Shown here piece after piece: positions 17,257-26,805 of a stretch of 64,000 nucleotides of DNA (position 1 is the stretch's first letter; every line of letters begins with the position of its first letter). The stretch covers positions 121,191 to 185,190 of the forward strand of contig CAITUV010000013.1 in assembly GCA_903895725.1 (NCBI GenBank), in the 5' to 3' direction. This DNA comes from an uncultured Myxococcales bacterium. GTDB lineage: Bacteria > Myxococcota_A > UBA9042 > CAIXZC01. The notes beneath the pieces were generated by a model. The model did no database searches. It saw only the letters and a list, made by a program, of their open reading frames with translations, and was not told where the DNA came from. The translations under genes were made by a program, and so were the position numbers.

Positions 17257-20142
17257 ATGACGCGCTGGACTGCGACGATGGCGGGATTGCTGATGTGCCT
17301 GGCGGGCGCACCGGTCCTTGGAGAAGAGCCCAACTACTACGACCTGCTCACTACCGACCGGGTCGGGGCTGCCGAGTTCATCCGCAAGCACCCGGAGTGG
17401 GACGGTCGCGGCGTGGTGGTGGCCGTGCTCGATACCGGCGTGGACATGAGCGTGGAGGGGCTCCTCAAGACCTCGACGGGGACCGTCAAGGTCGTCGAGG
17501 CGCGGGACTTCTCCGGCCAGGGCATCGTCCACCTCAAGAAGCCCTCCGTCGCCAATGAGAACGGAGAAAACGTCCTCAAGACCGGCGACGGCGTCGTCCG
17601 GGGGCAGGACAAGCTCGACCCCAAGCCCGCACCCGATTCCTTCCTGCTCGGGTTCCTGGAAGAGGAGCGGTTCCGGAATTCCTCCGTCTCCGACGTCAAC
17701 GGCAACGGAACCGAGAACGACCAGTTCGCCATCCTCGCCGGCAAGGTCGGAACCGGCAAGGACGAGAAATGGGTCGCCTGGATCGATACTGATGCCGACG
17801 GCCAGGTGGACGACGAGGCCGTGCAGGAAGACTACTCTACCTCCCGCCGGCACTTCTTCTTCCAGGCCCAGGCCGACCGCAACGGCCGAAAGACCATGGC
17901 CATCGCCATGCAGATCGAGCCCAAGCGCTCCGAGGTCTCCCTCCATTTCCCCGACGGCAGCCACGGAACGCACGTGGCGGGGATCGCCACCGGCTGCCGC
18001 CTGTTCGGCCGCGACGGCTTCAACGGCATTGCCCCCGGTGCGGAGGTCATGAGCCTCAAGATCGGAGACAACACGCTCTCAGGGGGGAGCACTACGACCG
18101 AGAGCATGAAGAAAGCCCTCGAGTTTGCCGGCTCCTGGTCGCAGGCCCGCAATATCCCCGTCGTCGTGAACATGAGCTACGGAATCGGCAGCGAGAAAGA
18201 AGGGGAATCGGACATCGACCGGATCACCGACCAGCTCGTTCGCAAGTACCCCCTGCTCGCCGTGGCCACCAGCGCCGGAAACTCAGGCCCCGGGCTGTCC
18301 ACCGTGGGCACACCGGCCGGAGCGGATCTCGCATTCTCCACCGGAGCGCTCCTGACCCGGGAGAACGCAGCCAGCCTCTACGCCTCCCGCATCGCCCGGG
18401 ACGTGATCTTCTATTTCAGCAGTCGTGGGGGCGAGCTTGCCAAGCCCGACGGCCTGGCCCCCGGATGCGCCGCTGCCAGCGTTCCGCCGTGGGAAGGTTG
18501 GGTCATCATGAGGGGCACGAGCATGGCCTCTCCGCAGGCAGCGGGCTGCCTCGCTCTCCTGGCCGGTGCGGCCTTCTCCTCCAAGCCGGCTCTCCCGGTG
18601 AACGGAGGCCTCCTCAAGACTGCCCTTCGAAACAGCGGCCGCCCGCTCGAGGGGGTCGACCTCGTCGACCAGGGCCCGGGAGTCGTCCACGTCCCGTCCG
18701 CCTGGGAGTCGCTCAAGAAGCTGGCCGCACGCAAGGCCGGGAACCAGGTCGCCGGCTTCAAGGTCGAGGGAGACTGCCCCACCTGCCCCACCGGAAAGGC
18801 CCGCTCCGCCTATTTCAGGGCGGGTACCTGGCTTCCCAAGCGCCCCAAGGCCATCTCGTTCAGCATCTCCCCCCTGTTCATGCACACGCTGACCGACGAT
18901 CAGCGCAAGGCCTACTTTGAAACCGTGGACCTCACCGTCGAGGGCGACTGGCTCTCGCCCACGACCGACGCCCTCTTCTTCAACGGCTCGGGCTCCATCG
19001 GCGTGGATGTCATGATGCAGCCCGAGAAGCTGCGAAAGCCGGGGGTCCACAGTGCCGTGATTCGTGCCACGTCCAGGGACTCGGGCAAGGGGGCCGCCGG
19101 TACCCTCTTCGAGCTTCCCGTGACCGTCGTGGTTCCCTACGTGTTCGACTTGACCCAGGGATTCTCGAAGCGCTTCGAGCGGGAGGAAGTCCCCCCCGGC
19201 GAGGTGAAGCGCTACTTCTTCCGCGTACCGGAGGGGGCCGCCTCCATGAGGGTCGAGCTCAAGCCGTCGCGCGGGAAGTTCACCCAGTCGAGGCTCACTC
19301 TGTTCAACCCCGAGGGGCGCGAAATCGAGCTCGAGCAGTCCTATGCCGATTCCGAGCGCTACAGCGAGGTCGCCGCCCTGGTCAGCCGGGACGAGCTTGG
19401 CTCGGGCGTCTGGGAAGCGGTCGTCATGACCCACTACTCCACCAAGGCAACCTCCGTGTACGACCTGGCCGCAACGTTTACCGGGTTCGACTACGAGGCG
19501 CCCTCCGAGTTCTACTGCGAGCTGGGCAATCCCCCCCGGGGGACCTTCGAGCTCAAGACCCGGTTCGACCTCCCGTTCGAAGGCCGCGGGAGGGGAGGGC
19601 TGACCGGTCTCTACCGGCGCCAGGAGCTGACCGCCCAGAATGACCGGATTTCGGTGCCCGTCACGCTCGAGAAGGACACTTCCGTGCTCAAGCTCAAGCT
19701 GAGGATGGACAGAGAAACCTACGCACGCTTCACCGATGCCGCGATCAACGTGCTCGACAGCCGCTCCGAGGCCGTGGTCAAGGGAGGTTTCTCGACCCTG
19801 GTGACCACCATCGAGATCGAGAACCCCAACGTCGGCCGTTCCGCCATCACCTATACGCTCGAGATCATCGGCGCTCAGGCCGAGCGCAAGGACGAGCCCT
19901 GGACCGTTGCCGTCGAGGAGTATCACTACGCGGCCCAGAGCAACGAGGCCAAGGTGTGGTGCGACGGGTACTCCTACTTCACCCTCTACCCGAACCGGTC
20001 CTACACCTGTGAGTTCGAGCTCGACCGCCGTCCCGAGGTCGCCCCGTCCGGGTACACCTACTTCGGAGAGCTCCGATTCCGGGACGAGAGCAACCGGCAG
20101 GATGCCCTCGTGATGCCCTTGAAGCTCCAGGTCAGCCCGTGA
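17257..20142 (+). CDS. Secreted S8 subtilisin-like serine peptidase (tripeptidyl-peptidase II-like), 961 aa
   Basis: Exported protease with a signal peptide ending near residue 22. The catalytic triad is visible as Asp59 (AVLDTGVD), His236 (SHGTHVAG) and Ser422 (GTSMASPQAAG). A long insertion of about 175 residues separates Asp and His, as in tripeptidyl-peptidase II-like subtilases. The region after about residue 500 (roughly 460 residues) is beta-rich, resembling the TPPII accessory domains, with no membrane anchor. A role in extracellular protein breakdown or predation is inferred. The TGA overlaps the GTG start of rdgB (GTGA), implying translational coupling with an otherwise unrelated gene. 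Confidence 0.9.
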   Translation: MTRWTATMAGLLMCLAGAPVLGEEPNYYDLLTTDRVGAAEFIRKHPEWDGRGVVVAVLDTGVDMSVEGLLKTSTGTVKVVEARDFSGQGIVHLKKPSVANENGENVLKTGDGVVRGQDKLDPKPAPDSFLLGFLEEERFRNSSVSDVNGNGTENDQFAILAGKVGTGKDEKWVAWIDTDADGQVDDEAVQEDYSTSRRHFFFQAQADRNGRKTMAIAMQIEPKRSEVSLHFPDGSHGTHVAGIATGCRLFGRDGFNGIAPGAEVMSLKIGDNTLSGGSTTTESMKKALEFAGSWSQARNIPVVVNMSYGIGSEKEGESDIDRITDQLVRKYPLLAVATSAGNSGPGLSTVGTPAGADLAFSTGALLTRENAASLYASRIARDVIFYFSSRGGELAKPDGLAPGCAAASVPPWEGWVIMRGTSMASPQAAGCLALLAGAAFSSKPALPVNGGLLKTALRNSGRPLEGVDLVDQGPGVVHVPSAWESLKKLAARKAGNQVAGFKVEGDCPTCPTGKARSAYFRAGTWLPKRPKAISFSISPLFMHTLTDDQRKAYFETVDLTVEGDWLSPTTDALFFNGSGSIGVDVMMQPEKLRKPGVHSAVIRATSRDSGKGAAGTLFELPVTVVVPYVFDLTQGFSKRFEREEVPPGEVKRYFFRVPEGAASMRVELKPSRGKFTQSRLTLFNPEGREIELEQSYADSERYSEVAALVSRDELGSGVWEAVVMTHYSTKATSVYDLAATFTGFDYEAPSEFYCELGNPPRGTFELKTRFDLPFEGRGRGGLTGLYRRQELTAQNDRISVPVTLEKDTSVLKLKLRMDRETYARFTDAAINVLDSRSEAVVKGGFSTLVTTIEIENPNVGRSAITYTLEIIGAQAERKDEPWTVAVEEYHYAAQSNEAKVWCDGYSYFTLYPNRSYTCEFELDRRPEVAPSGYTYFGELRFRDESNRQDALVMPLKLQVSP

Positions 20143-20831
20143 CCCTGAACCGACTCGTCGTCGCCACCGGAAACAGGGGAAAGATCCGGGAGATCTCCTC
20201 GCTCCTGGCCAGGCTCCCCGTGGAAGTCGTCCCGGTGGGCAGCCTGGTCGCCGGATTCGACCCCGAGGAGACCGGTGCCACGTTCCTCGAGAACGCCCGG
20301 CTCAAGGCCATGGCCGCATTTCATGCCACCGGCCTCCCTTCCCTTGCCGACGACTCGGGGCTGTGCGTCGTCGGGCTGGGGCTGGAGCCCGGCGTGCGCT
20401 CTTCCCGGTACGCCGGCGAGGGCAAGTCCGATGCCGATCGGGTCCGCTTCCTCCTGTCGCGCATGGAGAAGCTCACCGGCGCTGAGCGCGCCGCCTGGTT
20501 CGCCTGCACCCTCTACGGGGTGATCCCCGCCGCCTGGGTCCCCGGTGTGGCCAGCGCTGGGCCCGATCCCGCCTCGACAGGCGTGTCCCTGGAACCCGGT
20601 CCGCCCGGATTCCTCGGCGTCGTCTGCGTCGGTCGGCTGCCCGGGCAAATCGGCTTCGACCCCAGGGGTACCGACGGGTTCGGCTATGACCCGGTGTTCC
20701 ATCCCGACGACGACCCGACCCGCACGCTGGCTCAATATGGTCTTGACGAGAAGAACCGGATCTCCCACCGGGGAATCGCGTTCAGGACTTTCTCAGACTG
20801 GCTGTCGAGGAACTCTCCCGGAAGCTACTGA
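20139..20831 (+). CDS. rdgB: Non-canonical purine NTP pyrophosphatase RdgB/HAM1, 230 aa
   Basis: House-cleaning enzyme that hydrolyses dITP and XTP to the monophosphates. Family motifs are VVATGNRGKIREI at the N-terminus, FLENARLKA, LADDSGLCV, GFGYDPVF and SHRGIAF near the C-terminus. At 230 residues it is slightly longer than usual (about 200). The extra length appears as a segment rich in Pro and Gly before the GRLPG turn, around residues 128-160. The GTG start overlaps the subtilase stop. The 3' end overlaps the convergent L,D-transpeptidase gene by seven bases. Confidence 0.93.
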   Translation: MTLNRLVVATGNRGKIREISSLLARLPVEVVPVGSLVAGFDPEETGATFLENARLKAMAAFHATGLPSLADDSGLCVVGLGLEPGVRSSRYAGEGKSDADRVRFLLSRMEKLTGAERAAWFACTLYGVIPAAWVPGVASAGPDPASTGVSLEPGPPGFLGVVCVGRLPGQIGFDPRGTDGFGYDPVFHPDDDPTRTLAQYGLDEKNRISHRGIAFRTFSDWLSRNSPGSY

Positions 20832-22960
20832 GCGGACGGAACGACTCCGTCGTCTTCTTCGAGCCCGCTCGCATCACCGCCGCCGGCCTTGGTCAGCTCC
20901 CGCAGCTCCTCGGACGAGAGGTCCTTGGTCAGCTCCACGGGCAGCCGGCTTTCGAAGTAGGCCCGATCATACTTGTACACGTCGATGAAGAACTCCACCC
21001 GGCCCTTGTCGTCCACGCTGACCGAGTTGTACTCGACGAAGATCGGGACCGGAGTCTGGAGCTTGATGTAGTGCTCCTTCTCCTTCTTGATGATCTCGTC
21101 CATGGCCGAGCGGTCCATGCCGTTGATCTTCCCGAGCAGGTACTCCGCCATGTCGAGCGGCTTGTCGAGCCGCATGCAGCCATGGGAGTAGGCCCGCACA
21201 GGACGCTCGAACAGGGCCTTCTTGGGCGTGTCGTGCAGGTACACATCGTGCTCGTTCGGGAAGAGGAACTTCACCGCCCCCAGCGCATTGTCCGGTCCCG
21301 GCTTCTGGAAGATGAGCTCGCTTCCATCATCCTTCATCTTGATGCCGTAGTTGTTCTTCTCGAAGAAGTCGGGCTCCTTCTCGAGCTCGCTCAAGAGCTC
21401 CTTCTGCAGTCTGGGCGGCGGGAACCAGAGCGGGTTGAGCACCACCGTCGTCAGCGACTTGGACAGCAGCGGCGTCTGGTTGAACCGGCCCCGCTGCTTG
21501 CGCTCGACGCTGGTCTCCTCGTTCGAGTTGCCGACCACGATCCGGTGGACCCGGACGATCTGGTTGTTCTCCCAGACCTCGAGCTCGAACTGAGGGATGT
21601 TCACCCGGAAGTAGAAGGCCGGCTTCTCCCGCACGATGTCGCTCTCCCGCCAGCGCTGGAGCGAGAGCTCGATCTGCTTGACCCGGGTGGCCATCGGGAT
21701 GTTCATCGAGCTGCGCGTGTTGGTATCCGTCTCGCCGTTGATGCGAAGCTGGTGCGTGCGCTGGTACTCCCGGACCGCCCCGTGCAGCTCGGAGCCGAAC
21801 TTCTGGGAGACGTACTGGGGCTTGAGGTAGCCTTCTGCCGCCATCCGCTGAGCCAGCACTTCCACGTGGGGGCCGCTGCTCCCCTTCTTGAGCGACTTCT
21901 TGATGACCAGCTTGTCGATCTGCCCCTCATCCCGGAGACGCCGGTAAAGCTTCAACCCCTCTCGAAGCTTGTTGTAGAGCGGGTTGTCCGGCACCACCTC
22001 CACCAGGTACTGGGCAAAGTGCGGATCCGCCTTGTCGAAATCCTCCTTAAGCTTCTCCCGGAACGTCACGTGCGCCAACGATGCATCCCGGGTGGCCTTG
22101 AAGGGATGCGCCCGGAACACGTACTTGAAATCCAGGAGGTAGCGGAAGAAGCCCCGCAGCATCAGGATGTCGACCTGCTGGACCGCATCGTTGAGCGCCT
22201 TCTTGGACTGGAGCAGATTGGGGTAGAAGCGCACCAGCTCCCGGACCAGGGCCGAGTCTGCGTTGCTGAACCCCTTGTCCAGGAGCTGTTTCTTGAGGGT
22301 CGATTCATCCGGTGCGTTGGAATACCCCTCGAGCAGCGACCACAGCAGGGCTGCCTTGGGCGAGCTCAGCCCGGCCCGGACCTGTCCATACTCGTCTGCC
22401 AGGCGGTCGAGCTCAGATAGCCCCTTCTCCAGCTCGTCGAGCCGGTACTCCTTGTCCGACAGCCCGTGGCTGGGCACGTCCAGGAGCAGATCCCGCAGCT
22501 TCTTCCCTTCTTCCGTCAGCGCAGGCCGCTTGTCCTGGTAGCTGAAGAAGAGCGGTGCGTACTTCCTGGCCGTGTAGATGTCCCGCAGCAGGGAGATGAA
22601 CTGCTTCGAGTCCCGGATCTGCCGCTCGAACCCTTCCTTGTAGCGGGAGAAGAAGATGGTGTCCTTGGAGAACTTCCCCTCCAGGAAATCGAGCACTTCC
22701 TCAGCCAGGAGCCCGATCTTGTCCTCCTGCTCCGGCTTGAGCGGGATGACCGGTACCGGCTCAATCCCCTTGTGGACATCCTCGCCCTCGGGCCCTGGCT
22801 CATCCTTGCCCGGCTCTGCCGAGGGACCCTTGCCCGCCTGCTCGTTACCCGCAGGTGGAAGCTGATTCTCCTCCGGTTCCTTGCTGCATCCGGACGTTGC
22901 CAGGAAGGCCAGCGCCACGAGAACGGCACCCACCGCGGTCATTCTGTCTGATCTATTCAT
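20825..22960 (-). CDS. L,D-transpeptidase (YcbB/LdtD-type) lipoprotein, 711 aa
   Basis: Periplasmic peptidoglycan cross-linking enzyme. The N-terminus carries a signal and probable lipobox (ATSGC, Cys25), then a charged linker. A large helical region follows (about 60-400), then a peptidoglycan-binding repeat (SSGPHVEVLAQRMAAEGYL, about 410-470). The YkuD catalytic domain follows, with His593 and Cys595 in YSHGCMRL. The architecture (helical scaffold, PG-binding domain, YkuD) matches the YcbB group. The ATG at 22960 was chosen because it starts the signal peptide. The ParA-like gene lies 98 bases upstream on the same strand. Confidence 0.9.
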   Translation of the reverse strand: MNRSDRMTAVGAVLVALAFLATSGCSKEPEENQLPPAGNEQAGKGPSAEPGKDEPGPEGEDVHKGIEPVPVIPLKPEQEDKIGLLAEEVLDFLEGKFSKDTIFFSRYKEGFERQIRDSKQFISLLRDIYTARKYAPLFFSYQDKRPALTEEGKKLRDLLLDVPSHGLSDKEYRLDELEKGLSELDRLADEYGQVRAGLSSPKAALLWSLLEGYSNAPDESTLKKQLLDKGFSNADSALVRELVRFYPNLLQSKKALNDAVQQVDILMLRGFFRYLLDFKYVFRAHPFKATRDASLAHVTFREKLKEDFDKADPHFAQYLVEVVPDNPLYNKLREGLKLYRRLRDEGQIDKLVIKKSLKKGSSGPHVEVLAQRMAAEGYLKPQYVSQKFGSELHGAVREYQRTHQLRINGETDTNTRSSMNIPMATRVKQIELSLQRWRESDIVREKPAFYFRVNIPQFELEVWENNQIVRVHRIVVGNSNEETSVERKQRGRFNQTPLLSKSLTTVVLNPLWFPPPRLQKELLSELEKEPDFFEKNNYGIKMKDDGSELIFQKPGPDNALGAVKFLFPNEHDVYLHDTPKKALFERPVRAYSHGCMRLDKPLDMAEYLLGKINGMDRSAMDEIIKKEKEHYIKLQTPVPIFVEYNSVSVDDKGRVEFFIDVYKYDRAYFESRLPVELTKDLSSEELRELTKAGGGDASGLEEDDGVVPSAQ

Positions 22961-23058
22961 GTCGGCCTGCCATGCGGTTTCGAGGCCCGTTGCCTGCCCG
23001 ATGCGGGGCCAGGGGCAGCTCGAACCGCAACCACTAGTACATGAAGTAACTGGGGAGT

Positions 23059-23904
23059 TCAAGCATCGATCCGGTCGAGCAGCTCTTCCGTAGCATCCAG
23101 GTATCCCTGCGCTCCCCGGCATCCCGGGTCGAAGTCGAACACCGGGCGCCCCTCGAGGCAAGCCCGGGGAAGCGCCGTGTTGTTCGGAACCCTCGACGTA
23201 AAGAGAAGATTCCCGAACCGCTGCTCCAGCATCCGGTCCAGCTCCCGATTGATGGCCCTGTTGCGCGAGTCCACCCGGGTCACCAGCACGCCGCCCACCA
23301 GAAGCGGCAGGCCCAGGCGTTCCCGGACGGTCTCGATGGCCTCCACGATGTCGGATACCCCCTCGACCCCCAGCAGCGAGAGGTCCGTGGGGATGACTAC
23401 CTGGTGCGCCGCCACCAGGGCGTTGAGCGTCAGCGTGTCCAGGTTGGGCGGACAGTCGATCAGGATCAGGTCGAACATGTCCTCCGCCTTCTGGAGCACC
23501 GACTTCAGGATGAACTCACGACCGATGCGCGTGGCCAGGAGCATCTGCACCTGCTCCAGACGATCATCGGCCGGCACGACCCACAGGTTCGGAATGTCGG
23601 TCGGGATAGCGGCCTCCAGCAGATCCCCCTTCTTCTCCATGAAGACCGACGACAGCGCCGATGCCGTGTCCCGCCGCACGAACGACGAAAGGGCAGTCAC
23701 CACGTGCCCCTGCGGATCCATGTCCACCACGAGCACCCGGCGGGCGTGCCATCGGGCTGCCGCCACGGCCAGGTGCACCGTTGCCGTCGTCTTTCCAACG
23801 CCCCCTTTGCGGGAGCAGACTGCCACGGTCACCGCACGGCAGGTCTTCTCCGCCTCGCGGGCCGCTTTCCACTTGAGTATTCCCTCGGTGATGGTGTTCA
23901 GCAT
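23059..23904 (-). CDS. ParA/Soj-family ATPase (orphan), 281 aa
   Basis: Deviant Walker-type ATPase. The KGGVGKT Walker A (residues 33-39) has the signature Lys, followed by VVDMDPQG (A') and LILIDCPPN (Walker B). ParA-like proteins form nucleoid- or surface-bound gradients to position DNA, chemoreceptor or carboxysome-type cargo. There is no ParB or parS-like repeat next to it, so it is an orphan that may position something other than the chromosome. The neighbouring L,D-transpeptidase hints at a cell-envelope or septation link. An inverted repeat (23928-23940) and a G-rich heptad array lie just upstream. Confidence 0.88.
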   Translation of the reverse strand: MLNTITEGILKWKAAREAEKTCRAVTVAVCSRKGGVGKTTATVHLAVAAARWHARRVLVVDMDPQGHVVTALSSFVRRDTASALSSVFMEKKGDLLEAAIPTDIPNLWVVPADDRLEQVQMLLATRIGREFILKSVLQKAEDMFDLILIDCPPNLDTLTLNALVAAHQVVIPTDLSLLGVEGVSDIVEAIETVRERLGLPLLVGGVLVTRVDSRNRAINRELDRMLEQRFGNLLFTSRVPNNTALPRACLEGRPVFDFDPGCRGAQGYLDATEELLDRIDA

Positions 23905-23927
23905 GATCGCACCTCCGAGGAACTATT

Positions 23928-23940
23928 AGATCACAGATCT
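23928..23940. promoter_or_regulatory. Perfect inverted repeat upstream of parA-like gene (possible operator)
   Basis: AGATC-ACA-GATCT, two perfect 5-bp arms around a 3-bp centre, 24 bases upstream of the start codon. ParA proteins often autoregulate through such dyads. The function here is inferred only from position. Confidence 0.35.
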
Positions 23941-23969
23941 GATCGGGCGCAAAAAAACCGACGTGCCGT

Positions 23970-24035
23970 GGGTTCGGGGTTCGGGGTTCGGGGTTCGGGG
24001 TTCGGGGTTCGGGGTTCGGGGTTCGGGGTTCGGGG
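23970..24035 (+). repeat. Heptanucleotide array (GGGGTTC), about nine copies, G-quadruplex-prone
   Basis: Uninterrupted tandem copies of GGGGTTC over about 65 bp in the parA-like upstream region. Each copy presents a run of four G separated by a TTC loop, ideal for one or two stacked G-quadruplexes on the plus strand. The array sits between the ParA-like start and the convergently facing end of the hydrolase gene, both on the minus strand. Confidence 0.9.
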
Positions 24036-24135
24036 AAAGGCCGTGGGTGGTGGGCCCGCCCCACGTGGGGGCCGCGCGACGGGCTTGCCCGGAGCGGCGG
24101 GGGCATCTCGCTGGATGTGCCGTGGGTGGGGAGGC

Positions 24136-26733
24136 CTACTTCACGAGGTAGGGCGTGCCCTGGGTGTACGCCGTGCCGAGGAAGTTCAGGTAGTGGCGGA
24201 TGGCATCCTTGTCGTGGAACACGACGAAGTGTCCGCCCTGGGCCGGCTGGGCATACTCGACCGTGACGCCCCCGCTCACCTTGTAGGGGAGGTCTTCCTC
24301 GGGAATCTGCTGGACGCCGCTGTACGACTCGAACAGGTCCTCGGGCAGGGACGGTGCCTTGACGAGCATCGCCCGCATGGCCTGCGACAGGGCCTTCATC
24401 GTCTTGGGTGGCGTGTGCTCATCCCCCAGGCCGAGGGGGTGCAGCGTCTTGACCTTGTGCCCGTTGTAAGGCTGGAAGAAGAGCATCTCTCCGTAGTTGA
24501 TCGGGTCGACGGGGTCATAGTAGTTCTGCAGCAGCGCCAGCATCGGGTGCGTGCGGCCCACGTTCTCGTCCTGCAGTGCCACGATGACACCGTCCTTCAC
24601 GTTGGCCGGGCTCGTCTTGGACAGCAGCGACTCCACCAGCCCACCCCCGGTACCGCTGATCACCATGCTGCCGACGGCATCGACGAACGGAATGGCCAGG
24701 GGACCCGAGATCCCGCCCTGGGAATGGCCGAAGAACTGCACGGCAGTGGGGTCGATCTTCACGGTCAGTCCCGCAATCTCGGGGACCGCTCCGTTCCAGC
24801 CCGCCAGGAGCCGGGCCAGCACCATCGTCTCGGCCGCTGCCTGGTAGAAGTTGCCCAGTGCCGCTCTCGGGTTGCGGAAGTTGAACACCAGCCCGTCCGG
24901 ATCCAGAGGTGCCGGGCCGATTCGCGGCCCATGGAGCACCTGGTCCCAGCCGAACATGGCCATGGCCACCGGCGTGTCCTCGGCCCCGGTATCGGGATTG
25001 TAGACCTTCATGTTCGTCAGCTTGGCCGCAATCCCCTCGGCTATCTGGCTGCGGTAGTTTCCGCCCGTGCCGTGTCCGTACAGCACGATGGGCCATCCAT
25101 TGGCCGGCTCGGTCCCCTTGGGGATCGTCATCGAGAAGCAGATCTCCTCGAACCCCTTCACCACCGGGCGTCCCAGGGCATCCCATTCCAGCCCGCCACC
25201 GTCCGGAGGATCGACGTAGGGCTTCTCCCCCTCCTGGAAGGTGGGGATCTTGACCAGCCCCTGGATTTCAACGAAATTGGGATCCTCCCCCATACAGCCG
25301 CGCTTGTGCTCGGCGCCGCTCAGACCATCGTCGCAAGGCGACACGGCACCGGCCTTGCACACCACCGCCTCGACAATCTCCGGCAGGTCGATGGTGTCCA
25401 TCTCCTCCTTGAACTTCGCCATGCGGACGGTCGGGTCGTACGTCGAAAAGACCGTCGCTCCGGCGATCTTCGCCTTGGACAGTCCCAACATCCCCGCCTG
25501 GCTGCTCGCCAGGAATCCGCGCAGTGGAGCGTACTTGTCCCAGGCGGCCTTCACGTCGGAGTCGTCGGGAATCGCATCGGAGAGCACCGCCTTGAGGTCC
25601 GCGTCCTGGCCGTACGGGGCCGGCTCCGGCTTGACCCCTTCATCGTCTTCGGCCGGATCGGTCATGACCGTGTTGGCCACGATGGCCGCATACGTCCGGT
25701 TGCCCGCAAGCGGTCGAGCCCACGGGACGTAGAGGGCCAGGTAGTTCTGGCAGATGTACATCCCGCGGCCAGTGCTTGCCACCCAGCTGATCGAGATGGG
25801 CTTGCCGTAGTTCGGGTCCTGATCATTGGTGATGTCCAGGAGGTAGATGTTCGGGTTCTCTCCGGCCGCCGGGTCGCTCTTGGTCTCGAAGGAATCCAGG
25901 TTTGGCCGCTCGCTGAAGCGGAAGAAGACGACCGGGTTGGTTCCGAATGCCCCGAGATCCTCGGACATGGCCTGCACCACCAGAGCCCCGATATCATACC
26001 CCACCACGCCCGGCCCCGGCGTCGGGTGCCCGCTGAGGTCCAGCTTCCCCTTCACGATGCGGATGTCGTTGGGGAACGGGAGCCGGTAGTAGTCCTTCAG
26101 GGGCTGTCCTTTGCGCGGAATCTCGAAGAGCACCCGAGGATCCCCGCCGATGGTCACAGAGCTCTCGCAGTCCTCCCCCATGAAGAGAGGAACCTGCGCC
26201 CCCATGATGCCGCACCGGCCGTCCACGCCGCACACCAGCCCGGCCACGCAGTCGCCACCATCCTTGCATTCGGTTCCGACGTCCCCGGTCCCGGCCGGCT
26301 GGCACGATCCGGAAAAGGTGATCATCTTGCAGTAGAAGCCCTTCTTGCAGTCCTTGTCCGTCGTGCAGACGTCCCACTGCTCCCCTTCTCCTTCGGGCAT
26401 GCACTTCTTGGGCTGGTCCAGGTTCTCCGTGTCCACCGAGCAGACCAGCCCGTCTCCACAGTCATCCGAGAGAATGCAGAGGGAGTCCTCCTCCCCTCCT
26501 CCCACGATGGCGCACGTGCCCTCCTGGCACTTCAGGCCGATCCGGCATTCCGGGTCGGAATTGCATGGCTCTCCAGGCCCCTTGCCGAAGATCGACTGGT
26601 AGCCGTCCGCCTCGGTAACGGCATCGTAGGGGCCACCTGGGGGCAGCGTCTCCCCGGTGGAGAACAGGCCCGAGCAGCCGCCTGCCGCAACCATCGTCAA
26701 TAACGCCAGCATCGAGAAACCGATTCGCCACAT
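24136..26733 (-). CDS. Cys-rich lipoprotein with alpha/beta-hydrolase domain, 865 aa
   Basis: The signal peptide ends in AAGGC (Cys20). Four or five Cys-paired modules (CxxDxxCxxGLxC type) occupy about residues 55-170. A large alpha/beta-hydrolase region follows, with an oxyanion-type segment, YGHGTGGNYRS, and the nucleophile elbow GHSQGG (Ser671). Near the C-terminus GGHFVVFHD could supply the catalytic His. Substrate unknown. Esterase, lipase or virginiamycin B-type depolymerase roles are all possible, and family assignment is inferred from motifs only. The ATG follows a GGAGGGGG ribosome site and a promoter at 26773-26801. Confidence 0.85.
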   Translation of the reverse strand: MWRIGFSMLALLTMVAAGGCSGLFSTGETLPPGGPYDAVTEADGYQSIFGKGPGEPCNSDPECRIGLKCQEGTCAIVGGGEEDSLCILSDDCGDGLVCSVDTENLDQPKKCMPEGEGEQWDVCTTDKDCKKGFYCKMITFSGSCQPAGTGDVGTECKDGGDCVAGLVCGVDGRCGIMGAQVPLFMGEDCESSVTIGGDPRVLFEIPRKGQPLKDYYRLPFPNDIRIVKGKLDLSGHPTPGPGVVGYDIGALVVQAMSEDLGAFGTNPVVFFRFSERPNLDSFETKSDPAAGENPNIYLLDITNDQDPNYGKPISISWVASTGRGMYICQNYLALYVPWARPLAGNRTYAAIVANTVMTDPAEDDEGVKPEPAPYGQDADLKAVLSDAIPDDSDVKAAWDKYAPLRGFLASSQAGMLGLSKAKIAGATVFSTYDPTVRMAKFKEEMDTIDLPEIVEAVVCKAGAVSPCDDGLSGAEHKRGCMGEDPNFVEIQGLVKIPTFQEGEKPYVDPPDGGGLEWDALGRPVVKGFEEICFSMTIPKGTEPANGWPIVLYGHGTGGNYRSQIAEGIAAKLTNMKVYNPDTGAEDTPVAMAMFGWDQVLHGPRIGPAPLDPDGLVFNFRNPRAALGNFYQAAAETMVLARLLAGWNGAVPEIAGLTVKIDPTAVQFFGHSQGGISGPLAIPFVDAVGSMVISGTGGGLVESLLSKTSPANVKDGVIVALQDENVGRTHPMLALLQNYYDPVDPINYGEMLFFQPYNGHKVKTLHPLGLGDEHTPPKTMKALSQAMRAMLVKAPSLPEDLFESYSGVQQIPEEDLPYKVSGGVTVEYAQPAQGGHFVVFHDKDAIRHYLNFLGTAYTQGTPYLVK

Positions 26734-26772
26734 CTCGCCCCCTCCGGTTGCGTGTCCTGCAAACTCGCCACA

Positions 26773-26801
26773 ACGATACCGATTGCAGCCTGCCTTTTCA
26801 A
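26773..26801 (-). promoter_or_regulatory. Sigma-70-like promoter for hydrolase lipoprotein
   Basis: Minus-strand TTGAAA (26801-26796), a 17-bp spacer and TATCGT (26778-26773), 40 bases upstream of the ATG and immediately after the stop of the GspF-like gene. Confidence 0.55.
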
Positions 26802-26805
26802 TCAC

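Noticed and set aside
23970..24035. Telomere-like or linear-replicon end
   Set aside because: The G-rich heptads are internal, short and flanked by ordinary genes on both sides.
23404..26703. 1099-codon plus-strand open frame across parA, the GGGGTTC array and the hydrolase gene
   Set aside because: It spans an intergenic array and runs antisense to two genes with clear motifs. The translation is rich in His, Arg, Leu and Gly with no domain.
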